A stretch of 64,000 bases of DNA from Caballeronia megalochromosomata (lineage in GTDB: Bacteria > Pseudomonadota > Gammaproteobacteria > Burkholderiales > Burkholderiaceae). The position numbers were made by a program, and so were the translations under genes. Where the stretch lies: contig LRBF01000258.1 in NCBI GenBank assembly GCA_001580565.1, positions 47,919-111,918 on the forward strand, given 5' to 3'. The notes beneath the pieces are model-generated. The model was not told the DNA's origin and searched no databases. It saw only the letters and a program-made list of their open reading frames with translations. Below are positions 25,912 to 35,010 of the stretch, in pieces; within the stretch, counting starts at the first letter, position 1; every line of letters begins with the position of its first letter.

Positions 25912-26288
25912 AGAATTTCGAACGACGACCGGTTCGATCTCTTTTGCCGGTGCGCCTCGACCGCCTTCGTTTCAGCGACGTGGCGGCGCGGGACAGCGAG
26001 TGAGTCCTTGAAGTGCCTGTCCGCGAAAAGAGCAAACGCAAAAAGCGCCGCGACGCCTATCGGGCAGATAAAGAAAGCAGCAACCAGCACGATGACCTCC
26101 CATTCAGCGATGTTTGGAAGTTTATCTCGTATAAAGACGTCAATTGTCGCGAAAACCGACAATACTCCGTTCAACAATCGCCAACTTTCTTTCAGGATCG
26201 CGCCGATGGACGAGTGCGCGCCAGCGAACGGCAACCGCGCCCGTTTCACCCATAAGATCAAGGCGTTGCGACGGTTTCGCCGGGGCAT
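25908..26288 (-). CDS. possible small membrane protein next to Fic
   Basis: About 126 residues from the Met at 26288 (the frame is open to 26312). A basic N-terminus, then one or two hydrophobic segments ('EVIVLVAAFFICPIGVAALF', around residues 70-95) and a basic tail. The region is AT-richer than its surroundings and the hydrophobic stretch looks selected, but there is no ribosome site and no recognised family. Its promoter would overlap that of the BetR-receiver gene. Its stop codon lies in the downstream Fic repeat. Confidence 0.4.
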   Translation of the reverse strand: MPRRNRRNALILWVKRARLPFAGAHSSIGAILKESWRLLNGVLSVFATIDVFIRDKLPNIAEWEVIVLVAAFFICPIGVAALFAFALFADRHFKDSLAVPRRHVAETKAVEAHRQKRSNRSSFEIL

Positions 26289-26367
26289 TTTGAGTGCGCG
26301 GACCGGCGCCATTTACAATGTCGCATCCCGAACCACGCCCCGCAGTCCCACCCTCACGCCTGGCTGT

Positions 26368-27222
26368 ATGGTCACTGAAACGTCTTCTTCGGAATCCCTC
26401 GCCGTCGCGGAACGCGTGCGCGAGCTCATGGGCCGTCATGGCATCGGAAAGCGGCAGCAAACTGCCGAGTTGTGCCGCATTCTCGACCTGAGCTTTTCGC
26501 AGGGCCATCGGAAATTGCGCGGCAACAGTCCGTGGACGCTCGCGCAAATTCGCCGCGTCGCCGACGCCTTCGACGAGCCCGCGCTCAAGCTCTTCGATTC
26601 GATCAATACCCGCCCGGACGAAACCGAAGGCACCGCGCACGACGCCGTGCTCAAGCTCGGTTCGTTGGAGATTCCCTGCATGGCGTGGGTCGGCAGCGCG
26701 CTGGAGGCGGGCAGTCGCCCGGATTTCATCGCGCAGAAGCTCAACGGGCGCTGGATCGTCACGAAGCATGAAGGCGTGCTGCTGCACGAAGGCTGCGACG
26801 TCCACAAGATCGAGATCCAGCCGCGCCGGCCCGACACCGACAAGCCGATCATCGCCGTGGTGGACGACGACCACGCTTCCGCCGACAACCTGCACGACTA
26901 CCTCGAGGCCACCGGCTTCACGGCGATGGCCTTCTACGGCCTCGATGCCTTCCTCGAAGCGCTGCAGACGCAGGTGTTCGACGCCGTCGTGATGGACTGG
27001 CTTTTCGGCATGCATACGTCGGCGGATGCGATCCGCGCGGTGCGCGAGTCGGACAACCCGGACGCGCCGGTGTTCGTGCTCACGGGCGAGCTCACCACCG
27101 GCAAGGCGAGCGAGTCGGAGATCAGCCAGGTCATCCGCGACTACAACGTGACGTGTTTCGAGAAGCCCGCGCGGCTCGGCATTCTGGTCGCGGATCTTTC
27201 CAAGCGGCTGATGCGCAGCTAG
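26368..27222 (+). CDS. BetR-domain regulator fused to a response-regulator receiver
   Basis: 284 residues. Residues about 11-77 ('VRELMGRHGIGKRQQTAELC') are a BetR-type helix-turn-helix domain. Residues about 160-282 are a CheY-like receiver with acidic pocket DDD (166-168), phospho-acceptor D210 ('AVVMDW') and Lys in 'CFEKPARL'. The order, DNA-binding domain first and receiver last, is the reverse of most response regulators. It converges with the hybrid kinase gene, 9 bases apart, so the two are a likely pair. The frame is open upstream to 26008 but the domain begins just after 26368. Confidence 0.82.
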   Translation: MVTETSSSESLAVAERVRELMGRHGIGKRQQTAELCRILDLSFSQGHRKLRGNSPWTLAQIRRVADAFDEPALKLFDSINTRPDETEGTAHDAVLKLGSLEIPCMAWVGSALEAGSRPDFIAQKLNGRWIVTKHEGVLLHEGCDVHKIEIQPRRPDTDKPIIAVVDDDHASADNLHDYLEATGFTAMAFYGLDAFLEALQTQVFDAVVMDWLFGMHTSADAIRAVRESDNPDAPVFVLTGELTTGKASESEISQVIRDYNVTCFEKPARLGILVADLSKRLMRS

Positions 27223-27231
27223 CGGCGAAAC

Positions 27232-29073
27232 CTACGCAGCGCGGCGGCGGCGCACGGTCACTGCGCGGTGCACGGCGCCCTTGAGCACCTCGTAGCGCAC
27301 CGGCTTGAGCAGGTAATCGAAGAACAGCACCGCCGCGCTCGGATCCACCAGTTCGGGCGCGTAGGCACTCACCGCGATGATCGGGACGCTCGCTCCCGGC
27401 GCAAGGCGCGTGCGGTATTCGTTCGCGAACGAGTATCCGTCCTTCCCGGGCATGTGCAGATCCGCGAGGATCACGTCGGCGTCGTTGGCGCGCAGCCACG
27501 CGAGCGCGCTGTCGACGTCCGGCAAGGCGACCGCGTAATACCCCAGATGCGTGAGCATCTCGATCAGCGAATCGCGGATCGATTCGTGGTCGTCGATCAC
27601 GAGCACGCGCGATTTGCGCAACTCCGGCGCATCGGCTTGCTGTTCGGGCCCGGGCAGGTGATCCGCGGAGACCGCTGGCAGGCTCACGCGAAACGCGGCG
27701 CCCTGTCCCACTTCGCTCGACACCTCGATCTTGCCGCCGAGCAGATCGACGAGCCCGCGCACGACCGCGAGGCCCATGCCCGCGCCGTCGAAACGCCGCG
27801 TGCTCGATGAATCGAGCTGCGTGAATTCCTGAAAGATCAGCGGCAACTGCTCGCGGGAGATGCCCGGACCCGTATCGATCACGGACACGTCGAGCCGTTT
27901 CTCCGTGCGCGCGAAATGCACGTCGATGGAACCGGCTTCGGTGTACTTGATCGCGTTGGTCACGAGATTCGTCACGATCTGCCGCACGCGATGCGGATCG
28001 GATTCGATCGGCTCGCGTTCGCCCGCATAGTCGCCGCGCAGTTCCAGCCCCTTCGCGTTCGCCGCGGGCGTATTCGCATCGACGATGGAATCGAGCAGTT
28101 CCACCGGGTCGAAGACGGTCATCCGCAGTTCGAGCTTGCCCGCGCCCAGACGCGCGTAATCGGTCAGATCGCGCATCTGCGCTTCGAGATGACGCGCGCC
28201 CGCTTCCAGGCGCTGCATGATCTTGCGGTCGGCGTCGCCGCGCGCGTTGAGCCCGAGCAATTCGACCGACGAGACGATCGCGTGCAGCGGCGTGCGCAGT
28301 TCGTGGCTGATCATGCCGAGGAAGGTGTCCTTTGCGACGCCTGCCTCGCGCGCCGCGCGCGTCGCCTGATGCTCGGCCGCGAGCGCCGCGCGCTGCTGCT
28401 CGATGAGGCGCGTGCGCCGATAGCCGTTCAGAAGCAGCAACACGGTCGCCGCCGCCGACAGCAAACCGAGCAGGATGCCGCCATAAATCAGATAGCGGCG
28501 CTTCGCCTCGAAATCGCGCACGATCGCCTCGCGCTCGGCGACATCCATGAGCCGACGTCCGCTCGCCAGTTCCGCGACGGCCGGCGCGTTCTGACGCAGC
28601 ACGCCGATCACCCGCAAGGTGTGCTGACGCTCGGCCTGGAGCCCTTCGACGTCCGCCTCGATGGAATCGAACGCGGTCTGCAATTGCCGCAGGATTTCGC
28701 GCTGCCGGTTCAGCAGCGCTTCATGCCCATCCGACAGCCCCGCCGATTCCGATACCTGCTTGAGCCGCGCGCGCAAAAGCCGATAGCTCGCGCGCACGGC
28801 GTTTGCGTCCTCGTCGATCCCGTTGCGGTACAGCAGCACCTGATTCTCGAAGCGCTCATAGGCAATCTGGAACTGCGCGGCGTCCCAGTACACGTCGTAG
28901 GGCACGACGAGCCTGTGCGTCTCGCGCGCGAGCAGTCCCGAATACAGCATGTAGCCGACCGCGCCGATCGGCGGCGCGACCGCGAGCGCGATCAGCGCCG
29001 CATACCAGAGCCGGCGAAACCACGGGCGCGTGGCGGGCGCGCGCAGGGACGGTTCGGTACTGATGACGGCCAT
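27232..29073 (-). CDS. hybrid sensor histidine kinase / response regulator
   Basis: 613 residues. TM1 about 23-46, a periplasmic helical domain 47-193, TM2 about 196-217, a histidine kinase core with phospho-acceptor H257 (SHELRTPLH) and ATPase boxes ('VTNAIKYTEAG', 'VIDTGPGIS', 'GAGMGLAVVRGLV'), and a C-terminal receiver with D538 ('ILADLHMPGKDG'). No PAS or HAMP domain is obvious. It starts 3 bases after the stop of the NERD-helicase gene with no ribosome site of its own, so translation is probably coupled. Likely passes phosphate to the BetR-receiver protein encoded next door. Confidence 0.9.
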   Translation of the reverse strand: MAVISTEPSLRAPATRPWFRRLWYAALIALAVAPPIGAVGYMLYSGLLARETHRLVVPYDVYWDAAQFQIAYERFENQVLLYRNGIDEDANAVRASYRLLRARLKQVSESAGLSDGHEALLNRQREILRQLQTAFDSIEADVEGLQAERQHTLRVIGVLRQNAPAVAELASGRRLMDVAEREAIVRDFEAKRRYLIYGGILLGLLSAAATVLLLLNGYRRTRLIEQQRAALAAEHQATRAAREAGVAKDTFLGMISHELRTPLHAIVSSVELLGLNARGDADRKIMQRLEAGARHLEAQMRDLTDYARLGAGKLELRMTVFDPVELLDSIVDANTPAANAKGLELRGDYAGEREPIESDPHRVRQIVTNLVTNAIKYTEAGSIDVHFARTEKRLDVSVIDTGPGISREQLPLIFQEFTQLDSSSTRRFDGAGMGLAVVRGLVDLLGGKIEVSSEVGQGAAFRVSLPAVSADHLPGPEQQADAPELRKSRVLVIDDHESIRDSLIEMLTHLGYYAVALPDVDSALAWLRANDADVILADLHMPGKDGYSFANEYRTRLAPGASVPIIAVSAYAPELVDPSAAVLFFDYLLKPVRYEVLKGAVHRAVTVRRRRAA

Positions 29074-29076
29074 TTG

Positions 29077-30714
29077 CTAATGCAACGCGTCGATGGCCCG
29101 GGCCGCGCGTTCGGATGAGACCACGATCAGTTTCATCGTTGCCCGCGTCGCGCCGACGAAGATCTTGCGCGCGGCCTGTTCGTCGAGTGCGTCGAAATCG
29201 ACTTCCGTGAGAATCACGCAGGGCGCGGATTGCCCTTTGAAGCGGTAGATCGATTCGAGCAGCACGTCGCCCTCTCGATACTCCGGGTTGCCGAACAGAT
29301 CGTACGTACCGGTGAACGCGCGCAGCCGGTGCGGACCGAGTTGATCGACGGCGGTGAGCGCCGAGCCCTCGCGGCCCCGAAACGACAGCACCGCGATGTC
29401 CTGCTTGCGAAAGCCTAGCGAAAGCGCATGCGTGATCGCGCGCTTGGTCGCCTCGATGATTTCCTCGGGGTGCCCGGTTGCGTAGGTCGACACGCTCACG
29501 TCCGAACCGTCGAAGGGGCTGCCCGCATCGAGCCGCACGTCCGGCCCGACGATCTTGCGGATGAAGCCGAGCAGATCGCGCGGGCTGCGATAGTTCGTGG
29601 TCTCGCGCAAAATGGTCCAGCCCGGCAGCGGAACCGGCTCGCGCAAATAGAGGTTCTGCATCGGATCTTCGAGCCACCACCACGCGCCATCAGGATTCAA
29701 AAGGCGTTCGAGCGACTCGACCCACGCGGCCTGAAAGTCCTGGCCTTCATCGACGATCAGCACATCCGTCTTCCAGTGTTCCGGCACCGGCACGGCGGCG
29801 AAGCGCTCTTCGAGCGTCGCGAAGACATTGGGCTGGCTGAAATCGGGCGGACTGCCGGCGTCACGCGCGACGGCCGCGCTCAGTTGATGATAGTTCGCGA
29901 TCTTCGCATCTTTCGGTGCGATGGCGCGGATATGATCGGCGAGCGGCCGGTTGAAGCACACGTAGAGCACGCTCTTGCCTTGCGCCAGCGCGTCGCGCAT
30001 CACGCGCACGGCGAGTTGCGTCTTGCCCGCGCCGGCTGTCGCGATCACGCGCAGGCGAAACGGATCGAATTCGAGCCGGCGCGCCCATGTCGCGAGACCG
30101 CCCGAGAGCCGCGTGACGAGCGTGTTCGCCGCACCGACGAGCGCGTTGGTGTCGGGCGTGAGCGAGAGTTCATCGGCGAGAAAGTGATGGATGCGCGCAG
30201 CCGACTCGAAGCGCGGCTCATCGGGCGGCAGAATCTCCAGCACGACGCGCGCGAGCTGCGACTTGCGGCTCGCATCGACGATGCGCGCGGGCGAGACGCC
30301 CGCAATCGCCGCGTTCTTCACTGTGTAGTCGGGGCAATACAGCAGTTCCTCGATCCGATACGTGCCCGCGCCGAACGCCGCGGTGAAGCGCCGATGCAGA
30401 TTCTCCAGCGTGCGCGCGAGCTGAATCGCGACGTTGCGTTCCTTCTGCAGATAGACCTTCACGAGGCCCTGGCCGGTCTCGCGCAGAAAGCCCGCCTTCT
30501 GCTCGATCATCAGCACGCGTCCCGACGGCGCGACGACGACGAAATCCGCTTCGCCGAACACCGAAAAGCCTTCGTTCACGCGCGTCCAGTGCACGCCGTG
30601 ATACACCGTGTAGTCGTCGGGCAGCTTTTCGAGCAGCGCGAGCGTTTCGAGTTCGCGCGCCGCCGCGCCGGTCGCTTCGAGGTTCTTCCAGTCGTCGGGA
30701 ACGATTCGGGCCAT
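29077..30714 (-). CDS. NERD nuclease-domain / superfamily 1 helicase-like protein
   Basis: 545 residues. The N-terminus (about 15-120) matches the NERD nuclease-related fold: 'GEADFVVVAPSG' and E71-Q-K73 in 'VLMIEQKAG' would be the catalytic core. A UvrD/Rep-type ATPase follows: Walker A TAGAGKT (226-232), Walker B VDEGQDF (D322, E323), 'ETTNYRSPRDLLGFIRKI' (motif IV-like) and a C-terminal 'FVGATRATMKLIVV' (motif VI). Such proteins act on DNA, and some are in phage-defence loci. It is in operon with the hybrid histidine kinase, an unusual partner. Confidence 0.82.
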   Translation of the reverse strand: MARIVPDDWKNLEATGAAARELETLALLEKLPDDYTVYHGVHWTRVNEGFSVFGEADFVVVAPSGRVLMIEQKAGFLRETGQGLVKVYLQKERNVAIQLARTLENLHRRFTAAFGAGTYRIEELLYCPDYTVKNAAIAGVSPARIVDASRKSQLARVVLEILPPDEPRFESAARIHHFLADELSLTPDTNALVGAANTLVTRLSGGLATWARRLEFDPFRLRVIATAGAGKTQLAVRVMRDALAQGKSVLYVCFNRPLADHIRAIAPKDAKIANYHQLSAAVARDAGSPPDFSQPNVFATLEERFAAVPVPEHWKTDVLIVDEGQDFQAAWVESLERLLNPDGAWWWLEDPMQNLYLREPVPLPGWTILRETTNYRSPRDLLGFIRKIVGPDVRLDAGSPFDGSDVSVSTYATGHPEEIIEATKRAITHALSLGFRKQDIAVLSFRGREGSALTAVDQLGPHRLRAFTGTYDLFGNPEYREGDVLLESIYRFKGQSAPCVILTEVDFDALDEQAARKIFVGATRATMKLIVVSSERAARAIDALH

Positions 30715-30792
30715 GCGTCGCCTTTGGGCTGAGTGGTTGCGTGCGACTCATTGTACGCAACGCGCCTCCCGTGCCGGCAGTCGGCCGAATGG

Positions 30793-31464
30793 CTAACTCG
30801 CGAAGTCGTAGCGCCCGCCTCGTTCCAGCGCACGCTGGTAGGCCGGCCGCGCGTGGATGCGCTCGAGAAACGCGCGGATATGCGGCATCGATTTCGCGCC
30901 GGCGCGCGCGCTTCCGGCTTCGAGCGGAAAGCTCATCTGCACGTCGGCGGCGCTGAAGGTCTCGCCACCGAACCACGGCGATTTCGCCAGCTCGGCGTCG
31001 ATATAGCCAAGGTGCAGCCGCAGTTGCGGATCGATGAAGCTGCTTTGCATCGTCTGCGCGATGCGCCGCGCGATCGGCCTGGCGAAGAACGGCATCTTCG
31101 CGCTCTCCAGCCGCCGCGCGACGAGCTTGAGCAAGAGCGGCGGCATCGCGGAGCCTTCCGCATAGTGCATCCAGTAGTTGTAGCGCACGCGTTCGGGCGA
31201 TGTACCGGGTGGCGGCGAGAAACGGCCTTCGCCGTACCGGTCCACGAGATATTCGATGATCGCGCCCGACTCGGCGAGCGTCAGGCCGCCGTCGGTGACG
31301 ACCGGCGCTTTGCCCAGCGGATGCACCGCGCGCAATTCGGGCGGCGCGAGCATCGTGCGCGGGTCGCGCTGATAGCGCTTGAGTTCGTATTCGACGCCGA
31401 GTTCTTCGAGCATCCACAGCACGCGCTGGGAGCGGGAATTGTTGAGGTGGTGGACGGTCAGCAT
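30793..31464 (-). CDS. glutathione S-transferase family protein
   Basis: 223 residues. Thioredoxin-like N-terminal domain ('MLTVHHLNNSRSQRVLWMLE', 'PLGKAPVVTDGGLTLAESGA' with the Glu-Ser glutathione contact) and an all-helical C-terminal domain from about residue 85. The catalytic residue would be Ser/Asn near residue 9-10 ('NNSRS'). Conjugates or reduces electrophiles with glutathione in the cytoplasm. Separated from the downstream helicase gene by 78 bases on the same strand. Confidence 0.9.
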   Translation of the reverse strand: MLTVHHLNNSRSQRVLWMLEELGVEYELKRYQRDPRTMLAPPELRAVHPLGKAPVVTDGGLTLAESGAIIEYLVDRYGEGRFSPPPGTSPERVRYNYWMHYAEGSAMPPLLLKLVARRLESAKMPFFARPIARRIAQTMQSSFIDPQLRLHLGYIDAELAKSPWFGGETFSAADVQMSFPLEAGSARAGAKSMPHIRAFLERIHARPAYQRALERGGRYDFAS

Positions 31465-31614
31465 GCTTCAACTCTTCTTTATGTTCGACGATGCCGCCCG
31501 CGGTACGCCCCTTGCATGGAGTGAACTTATGCGCGCCCGGGCGTCGAAAGGATAAGGCCCTTTCATGAAGGCCACGCAACGATTTCTAGCACACAACGAA
31601 AAAGGAGAATGTCG

Positions 31615-31785
31615 ATGACGCTGATCATCTACCTGGTAGGCTGGCTCATTCTGATCGGCGGCGTGTCATGGGCGCTTGTCGCGATGCATGTCGCGCAGCA
31701 CACGGTCATGATCGTCGCCGTCATCATGCTGGGCATCGCCGTCATCACCGGCGCGACGCGGGCACGCAATCGCGACCGGTCGTAA
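31615..31785 (+). CDS. small inner-membrane protein, 56 aa
   Basis: Too short for many gene finders but well supported: AAAGGAGA lies 7 bases before the ATG, and nearly the whole product is two hydrophobic helices ('LIIYLVGWLILIGGVSWALV' and 'VMIVAVIMLGIAVITGA') with a basic C-terminal tail. A start at 31609 would be too close to the ribosome site. Function unknown; convergent with the receiver gene. Confidence 0.65.
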   Translation: MTLIIYLVGWLILIGGVSWALVAMHVAQHTVMIVAVIMLGIAVITGATRARNRDRS

Positions 31786-31790
31786 CGTCC

Positions 31791-31813
31791 GGGCCGCCCG
31801 TCAGCGGCGGCCC
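31791..31813. terminator. stem-loop between convergent genes
   Basis: Perfect 8-bp stem GGGCCGCC (31791-31798) / GGCGGCCC (31806-31813) with a 7-base loop, between convergent stops. No T run on either side, so termination without a U tract is only a possibility. Confidence 0.35.
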
Positions 31814-31821
31814 CGAACATC

Positions 31822-32232
31822 TCAGGTCACCACCCGCGCCCCGACCGCGTCCTGTATCAGCGCGACGAGTTCGTCGGGATGCACGGGTTTCGTCATGAAA
31901 TGCTGGAAACCCTCGCCGATGCTGCGCAATCGATACTCTTCGCCGCCGTGCCCCGTCAGCGCGATCGCCACGGACGGCGGCAGGTTGCCGCGTATTTCGT
32001 GATCCCGCAAACGTTGGATGAGATAGAAACCGTCCATCTCGGGCAGGTCGAGATCGCAGATCACCGCGTCGGGAAGGTGCTCGATCGCTGCTTGCGCGCC
32101 GTCTTCCGCATCGGCCACGCCGATCACCTGCGCACCTTCTTCTTCCAGCAACATCTGCAGAGATGCCCTGCTTTCGGGATCGTCCTCGATGAGTACGATC
32201 CGCATATGCCCCAGTCTTGCTACTTCGTTCAT
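31822..32232 (-). CDS. single-domain response regulator (CheY-like)
   Basis: 136 residues. A lone receiver domain: 'IVLIEDDPES' acidic pocket, phospho-acceptor Asp in 'VICDLDLPEMDG', Thr in 'IALTGHGG' and Lys in 'FMTKPVHP'. No output domain, so it acts by protein contact or as a phosphate carrier. Start at 32232 rather than the open-frame 32280; Met at 32205, directly before the domain, is an alternative. No kinase adjacent. Confidence 0.85.
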   Translation of the reverse strand: MNEVARLGHMRIVLIEDDPESRASLQMLLEEEGAQVIGVADAEDGAQAAIEHLPDAVICDLDLPEMDGFYLIQRLRDHEIRGNLPPSVAIALTGHGGEEYRLRSIGEGFQHFMTKPVHPDELVALIQDAVGARVVT

Positions 32233-32580
32233 GATGTTCTTTTCTGCTACCAAAAACGGAATTCTCGCGACGGTCTCCACCTCTGGCCGCCGCGCGCGCT
32301 AATGCGCGCATTGATTGACCTGAAAACGCGGCGGGAATTCCGAACGCACCGTTATTTATGTCGCGTGTGCGCCGGTGCGGAACGCCTCGCGGTTTTGAGC
32401 GGCGCCGAGCGAAGATTTGCCCGGCAGCAGCGTGCCACATTGAGCAAAAAGCGGACCGAGTTGCATCCAATGGCGCGAAAGCCGCATCGCACGGGCTTCC
32501 CGGCCGATACGTGACGCGAGAAACCGCAACGCGTACGCACGACCGTGTAATTCCTGGGCGAGCCGTGCCCCGATTTCCCG

Positions 32581-33408
32581 TCAGACGTTTGCCTCTCTGG
32601 CGGAATCGGGGCGCGAGGCACTCGACGGTCCCGCCTGCAACAGCGCCCGATACTCGCTCGGCGTGATGCCGACCGTCGCCTTGAACTGACGTGTGAAGGC
32701 GCTGTGATCGGTGTAGCCGCACAACGCGGCGACATCGGTGACTTTGCCGTTCGAGACGAGCAACGCCGTGGCCGCGTCGAGACGCGTCTTCAGCAGAACC
32801 TGACGCGGCGTCAGATGGAAGACCTTGTGAAAATAGCGCTCCAGCTGAGCGATCGACATGTTCGCCATCTGCGCGAGTTGCCGCATGTTGAGCGGCTGCA
32901 CATAGTTTTCCTGGATGTGCTGCACAACCGCTGCAAGCCGACTGTAGGCGGGATGCGTGCCTTCTGCGGCCTGCAGGTCGCGCGATATCCCCGCGAGCCC
33001 GACGATGTTCCCCTGCGTGTCATGAAGCGGCTGCTTGCAGGTCATGCACCAGCCGGGCTCGCGCCCCGGATACAGATGCAGTTCGAGTTGATCGATCAGC
33101 TGATGCCCCTGCGCGATGATCGCCTGATCCTGCGCCGTGTAGATGCGCCCGAAGCGCCGCGGGAACACGTCCTCCGCGGTCTTGCCGAGGAGCGCCGATT
33201 TGTCGTCCTTGTGGCCGCAGCGGCGTGCCAGCGTGCGATTGACCATCGCGTAGCGCGCGTCGCGGTCTTTTACGAAGAAGACGATATCGGGCATCGCGTC
33301 GAACACGGGCGCGAGCAGCGCGAAATGCGCGAGCATGTCGGAGAGCGTCGACGCCGGAGGTTGTGCGATCGGCGCCGTATTCATCGTGAGGCCTGTCGTG
33401 CTCGTCAT
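32581..33408 (-). CDS. PAS-domain AraC-family transcriptional regulator
   Basis: 275 residues. A PAS-like sensor domain (about 30-145: 'VFDAMPDIVFFVKDRDARYA', 'HDTQGNIVGLAGISRDL') is followed by an AraC-type double helix-turn-helix (about 160-260: 'MRQLAQMANMSIAQLERYF' and 'VTDVAALCGYTDHSAFTRQF'). It lies just downstream (85 bases) of the hydroxyproline dehydrogenase genes in the same direction, so regulation of hydroxyproline use is likely. PAS ligand unknown. Confidence 0.88.
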   Translation of the reverse strand: MTSTTGLTMNTAPIAQPPASTLSDMLAHFALLAPVFDAMPDIVFFVKDRDARYAMVNRTLARRCGHKDDKSALLGKTAEDVFPRRFGRIYTAQDQAIIAQGHQLIDQLELHLYPGREPGWCMTCKQPLHDTQGNIVGLAGISRDLQAAEGTHPAYSRLAAVVQHIQENYVQPLNMRQLAQMANMSIAQLERYFHKVFHLTPRQVLLKTRLDAATALLVSNGKVTDVAALCGYTDHSAFTRQFKATVGITPSEYRALLQAGPSSASRPDSAREANV

Positions 33409-33493
33409 GCGTTAAGAGGTCGGTTGCGCCCGGATCAGTCAGGCAACCGATTATAGAAGCGCGCACGAACGGACGAAATTGGCGCTGGCCCCA

Positions 33494-34765
33494 CTATGAA
33501 ACAGGCGTTTCAGTGCTCTCGCTCGCGGCGATCAACGTGTCGATGCGCACCGGCGCGAAGGGTGGACGCGCGACCGCGCGCGGCCATCCGAAATAGACCG
33601 ATGCCGCCTCACCGCAGACGCGCCCCTGGCAAGGCCCCATGCCGCAACGCGTCTGAATCTTCGCGTCGCGCCAGTTCGCGTGCGCGGCGACTTCGGCGAT
33701 CGACACGTCCTCGCAGCGACACAACACGGTATCCGGCGACGGCATCGCGCGCGCGGCGGCGCCGAGCTCGAACGCGTGCGCCACGCGCCGGGCGAATGCG
33801 CGCCAGCGTTCGCGCTCACGCACGAGACGCGCATCGGCGGCGACGCCGAGCGCCGCATGCGCCGCGATCGCGCCTTCGACGCTCGCCAGCTCTATTCCGC
33901 CGATGCCCGTGCATTCGCCCGCCGCGAAGATGTGTTCCTGCGACGTGCGCTGCGAATCGTCTACATGGATCGCACCGTCGCGTTCGTCTGTCGCGCAGCC
34001 GAGTGCGAGCGCAAGCGTCACGTTCGGCACGAGGCCGTATCCGCACGCGATGCGATCCGCTTCGAGCGTTTGTGTGCGCCCGCGCGCGCGAATCGTGACG
34101 GCCTCCACGCGCGCGCTGCCATGCGCTTTCACGACGACGCTGCCCGTGCGATAGCACGCGACCCCGAGCCGCGCGGCCTGAGCCAGCTTTCCGGGCGTCA
34201 GCGCGAGCGCCGCGACGAACCGAGCGACACGCGCAAGCGGCGCCTGTTCGACCACCGCGACGACGTGCGCACCGTGACGGCGCGCCGTATCGGCGGCGGC
34301 GAGCAGAAGCGGCCCGCTGCCCGCCACGACGATGCGTTCGCCGCGCACCGGCATCCCGCCCTTGACGAGCGCCTGCAGGCCGCCCGCGCCCGTCACGCCG
34401 GGCAAGGTCCAGCCTTCGAAGGGCAACAGCCGCTCGCGCGCGCCGGTGGCGAGGATGAGCTTCGAGTACGCGAGCACGAGCGGCGCGCCGTCGCGTTCGA
34501 GCAGGAATCGCTTGTCGCCCGGCGCGGCGGCGACCTTCGTCGCGTTCATGACGACGAGGTTCGCATGCGAGTGCGCCTCATCGAGCCATCGGCGAAGCGG
34601 CGCGGCGGGCGCGAGCGCCGGGCCTTGCCGCCAGATCTGGCCGCCCGGGCGCGGATTGTCGTCGATGAGCGCGACGCGCACGCCCGCGCGCGCCGCAATC
34701 CGCGCGGCGCTCAGACCCGCCGGGCCCGCGCCGACGATCGCGATATCGACGCGCTCGATGTTCAT
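33494..34765 (-). CDS. D-hydroxyproline dehydrogenase, FAD/NAD-binding alpha-type subunit
   Basis: 423 residues. An N-terminal Rossmann dinucleotide fold 'AIVGAGPAGLSAA', a second fold 'IVVAGSGPLLLAAADTA' and a C-terminal cysteine cluster (CRCE, then CGMGPCQGRVC) typical of BFD-like [2Fe-2S] domains. This matches the HcnB-like subunit of the three-part D-hydroxyproline dehydrogenase that oxidises cis-4-hydroxy-D-proline. Start overlaps the small 2Fe-2S gene in an ATGA junction (34762-34765). Confidence 0.85.
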   Translation of the reverse strand: MNIERVDIAIVGAGPAGLSAARIAARAGVRVALIDDNPRPGGQIWRQGPALAPAAPLRRWLDEAHSHANLVVMNATKVAAAPGDKRFLLERDGAPLVLAYSKLILATGARERLLPFEGWTLPGVTGAGGLQALVKGGMPVRGERIVVAGSGPLLLAAADTARRHGAHVVAVVEQAPLARVARFVAALALTPGKLAQAARLGVACYRTGSVVVKAHGSARVEAVTIRARGRTQTLEADRIACGYGLVPNVTLALALGCATDERDGAIHVDDSQRTSQEHIFAAGECTGIGGIELASVEGAIAAHAALGVAADARLVRERERWRAFARRVAHAFELGAAARAMPSPDTVLCRCEDVSIAEVAAHANWRDAKIQTRCGMGPCQGRVCGEAASVYFGWPRAVARPPFAPVRIDTLIAASESTETPVS

Positions 34766-35010
34766 CGCATCGTCTCGATCGAAAGGCCGTCGCGACACAG
34801 CGTCTGACAGCCGAGCACATGCGCGCGGCCGTCGACCATCACGCGGCATTCGTGGCACACGCCCATGCCGCACAGCGCGGCGCGCGCCTCGCCGGTGACG
34901 GAGCGCCGCGTGCCGTTGACGCCGCGCATCGCGATCGCGGCCGCGACGGTCGTGAAAGCGGGCACGGCAAGCGACTCGCCGTCGATGATCACGCGCACGC
35001 GCTCATCCAT
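34762..35010 (-). CDS. D-hydroxyproline dehydrogenase, small [2Fe-2S] subunit
   Basis: 82 residues. Cys47, 52, 55 and 68 (CGMGVCHEC then C) have the spacing of plant-type ferredoxin clusters; Cys72 is extra. The family (HcnA-like Fer2_4) bridges electrons between the two flavin subunits. It overlaps its neighbours on both sides, by 8 and 4 bases, the mark of a tightly coupled operon. Confidence 0.88.
   Translation of the reverse strand: MDERVRVIIDGESLAVPAFTTVAAAIAMRGVNGTRRSVTGEARAALCGMGVCHECRVMVDGRAHVLGCQTLCRDGLSIETMR

Noticed and set aside
26008..26367. 120-residue N-terminal extension of the BetR-receiver protein
   Set aside because: Sequence is low quality, overlaps the minus-strand membrane-protein ORF, and the BetR domain starts just after 26368.
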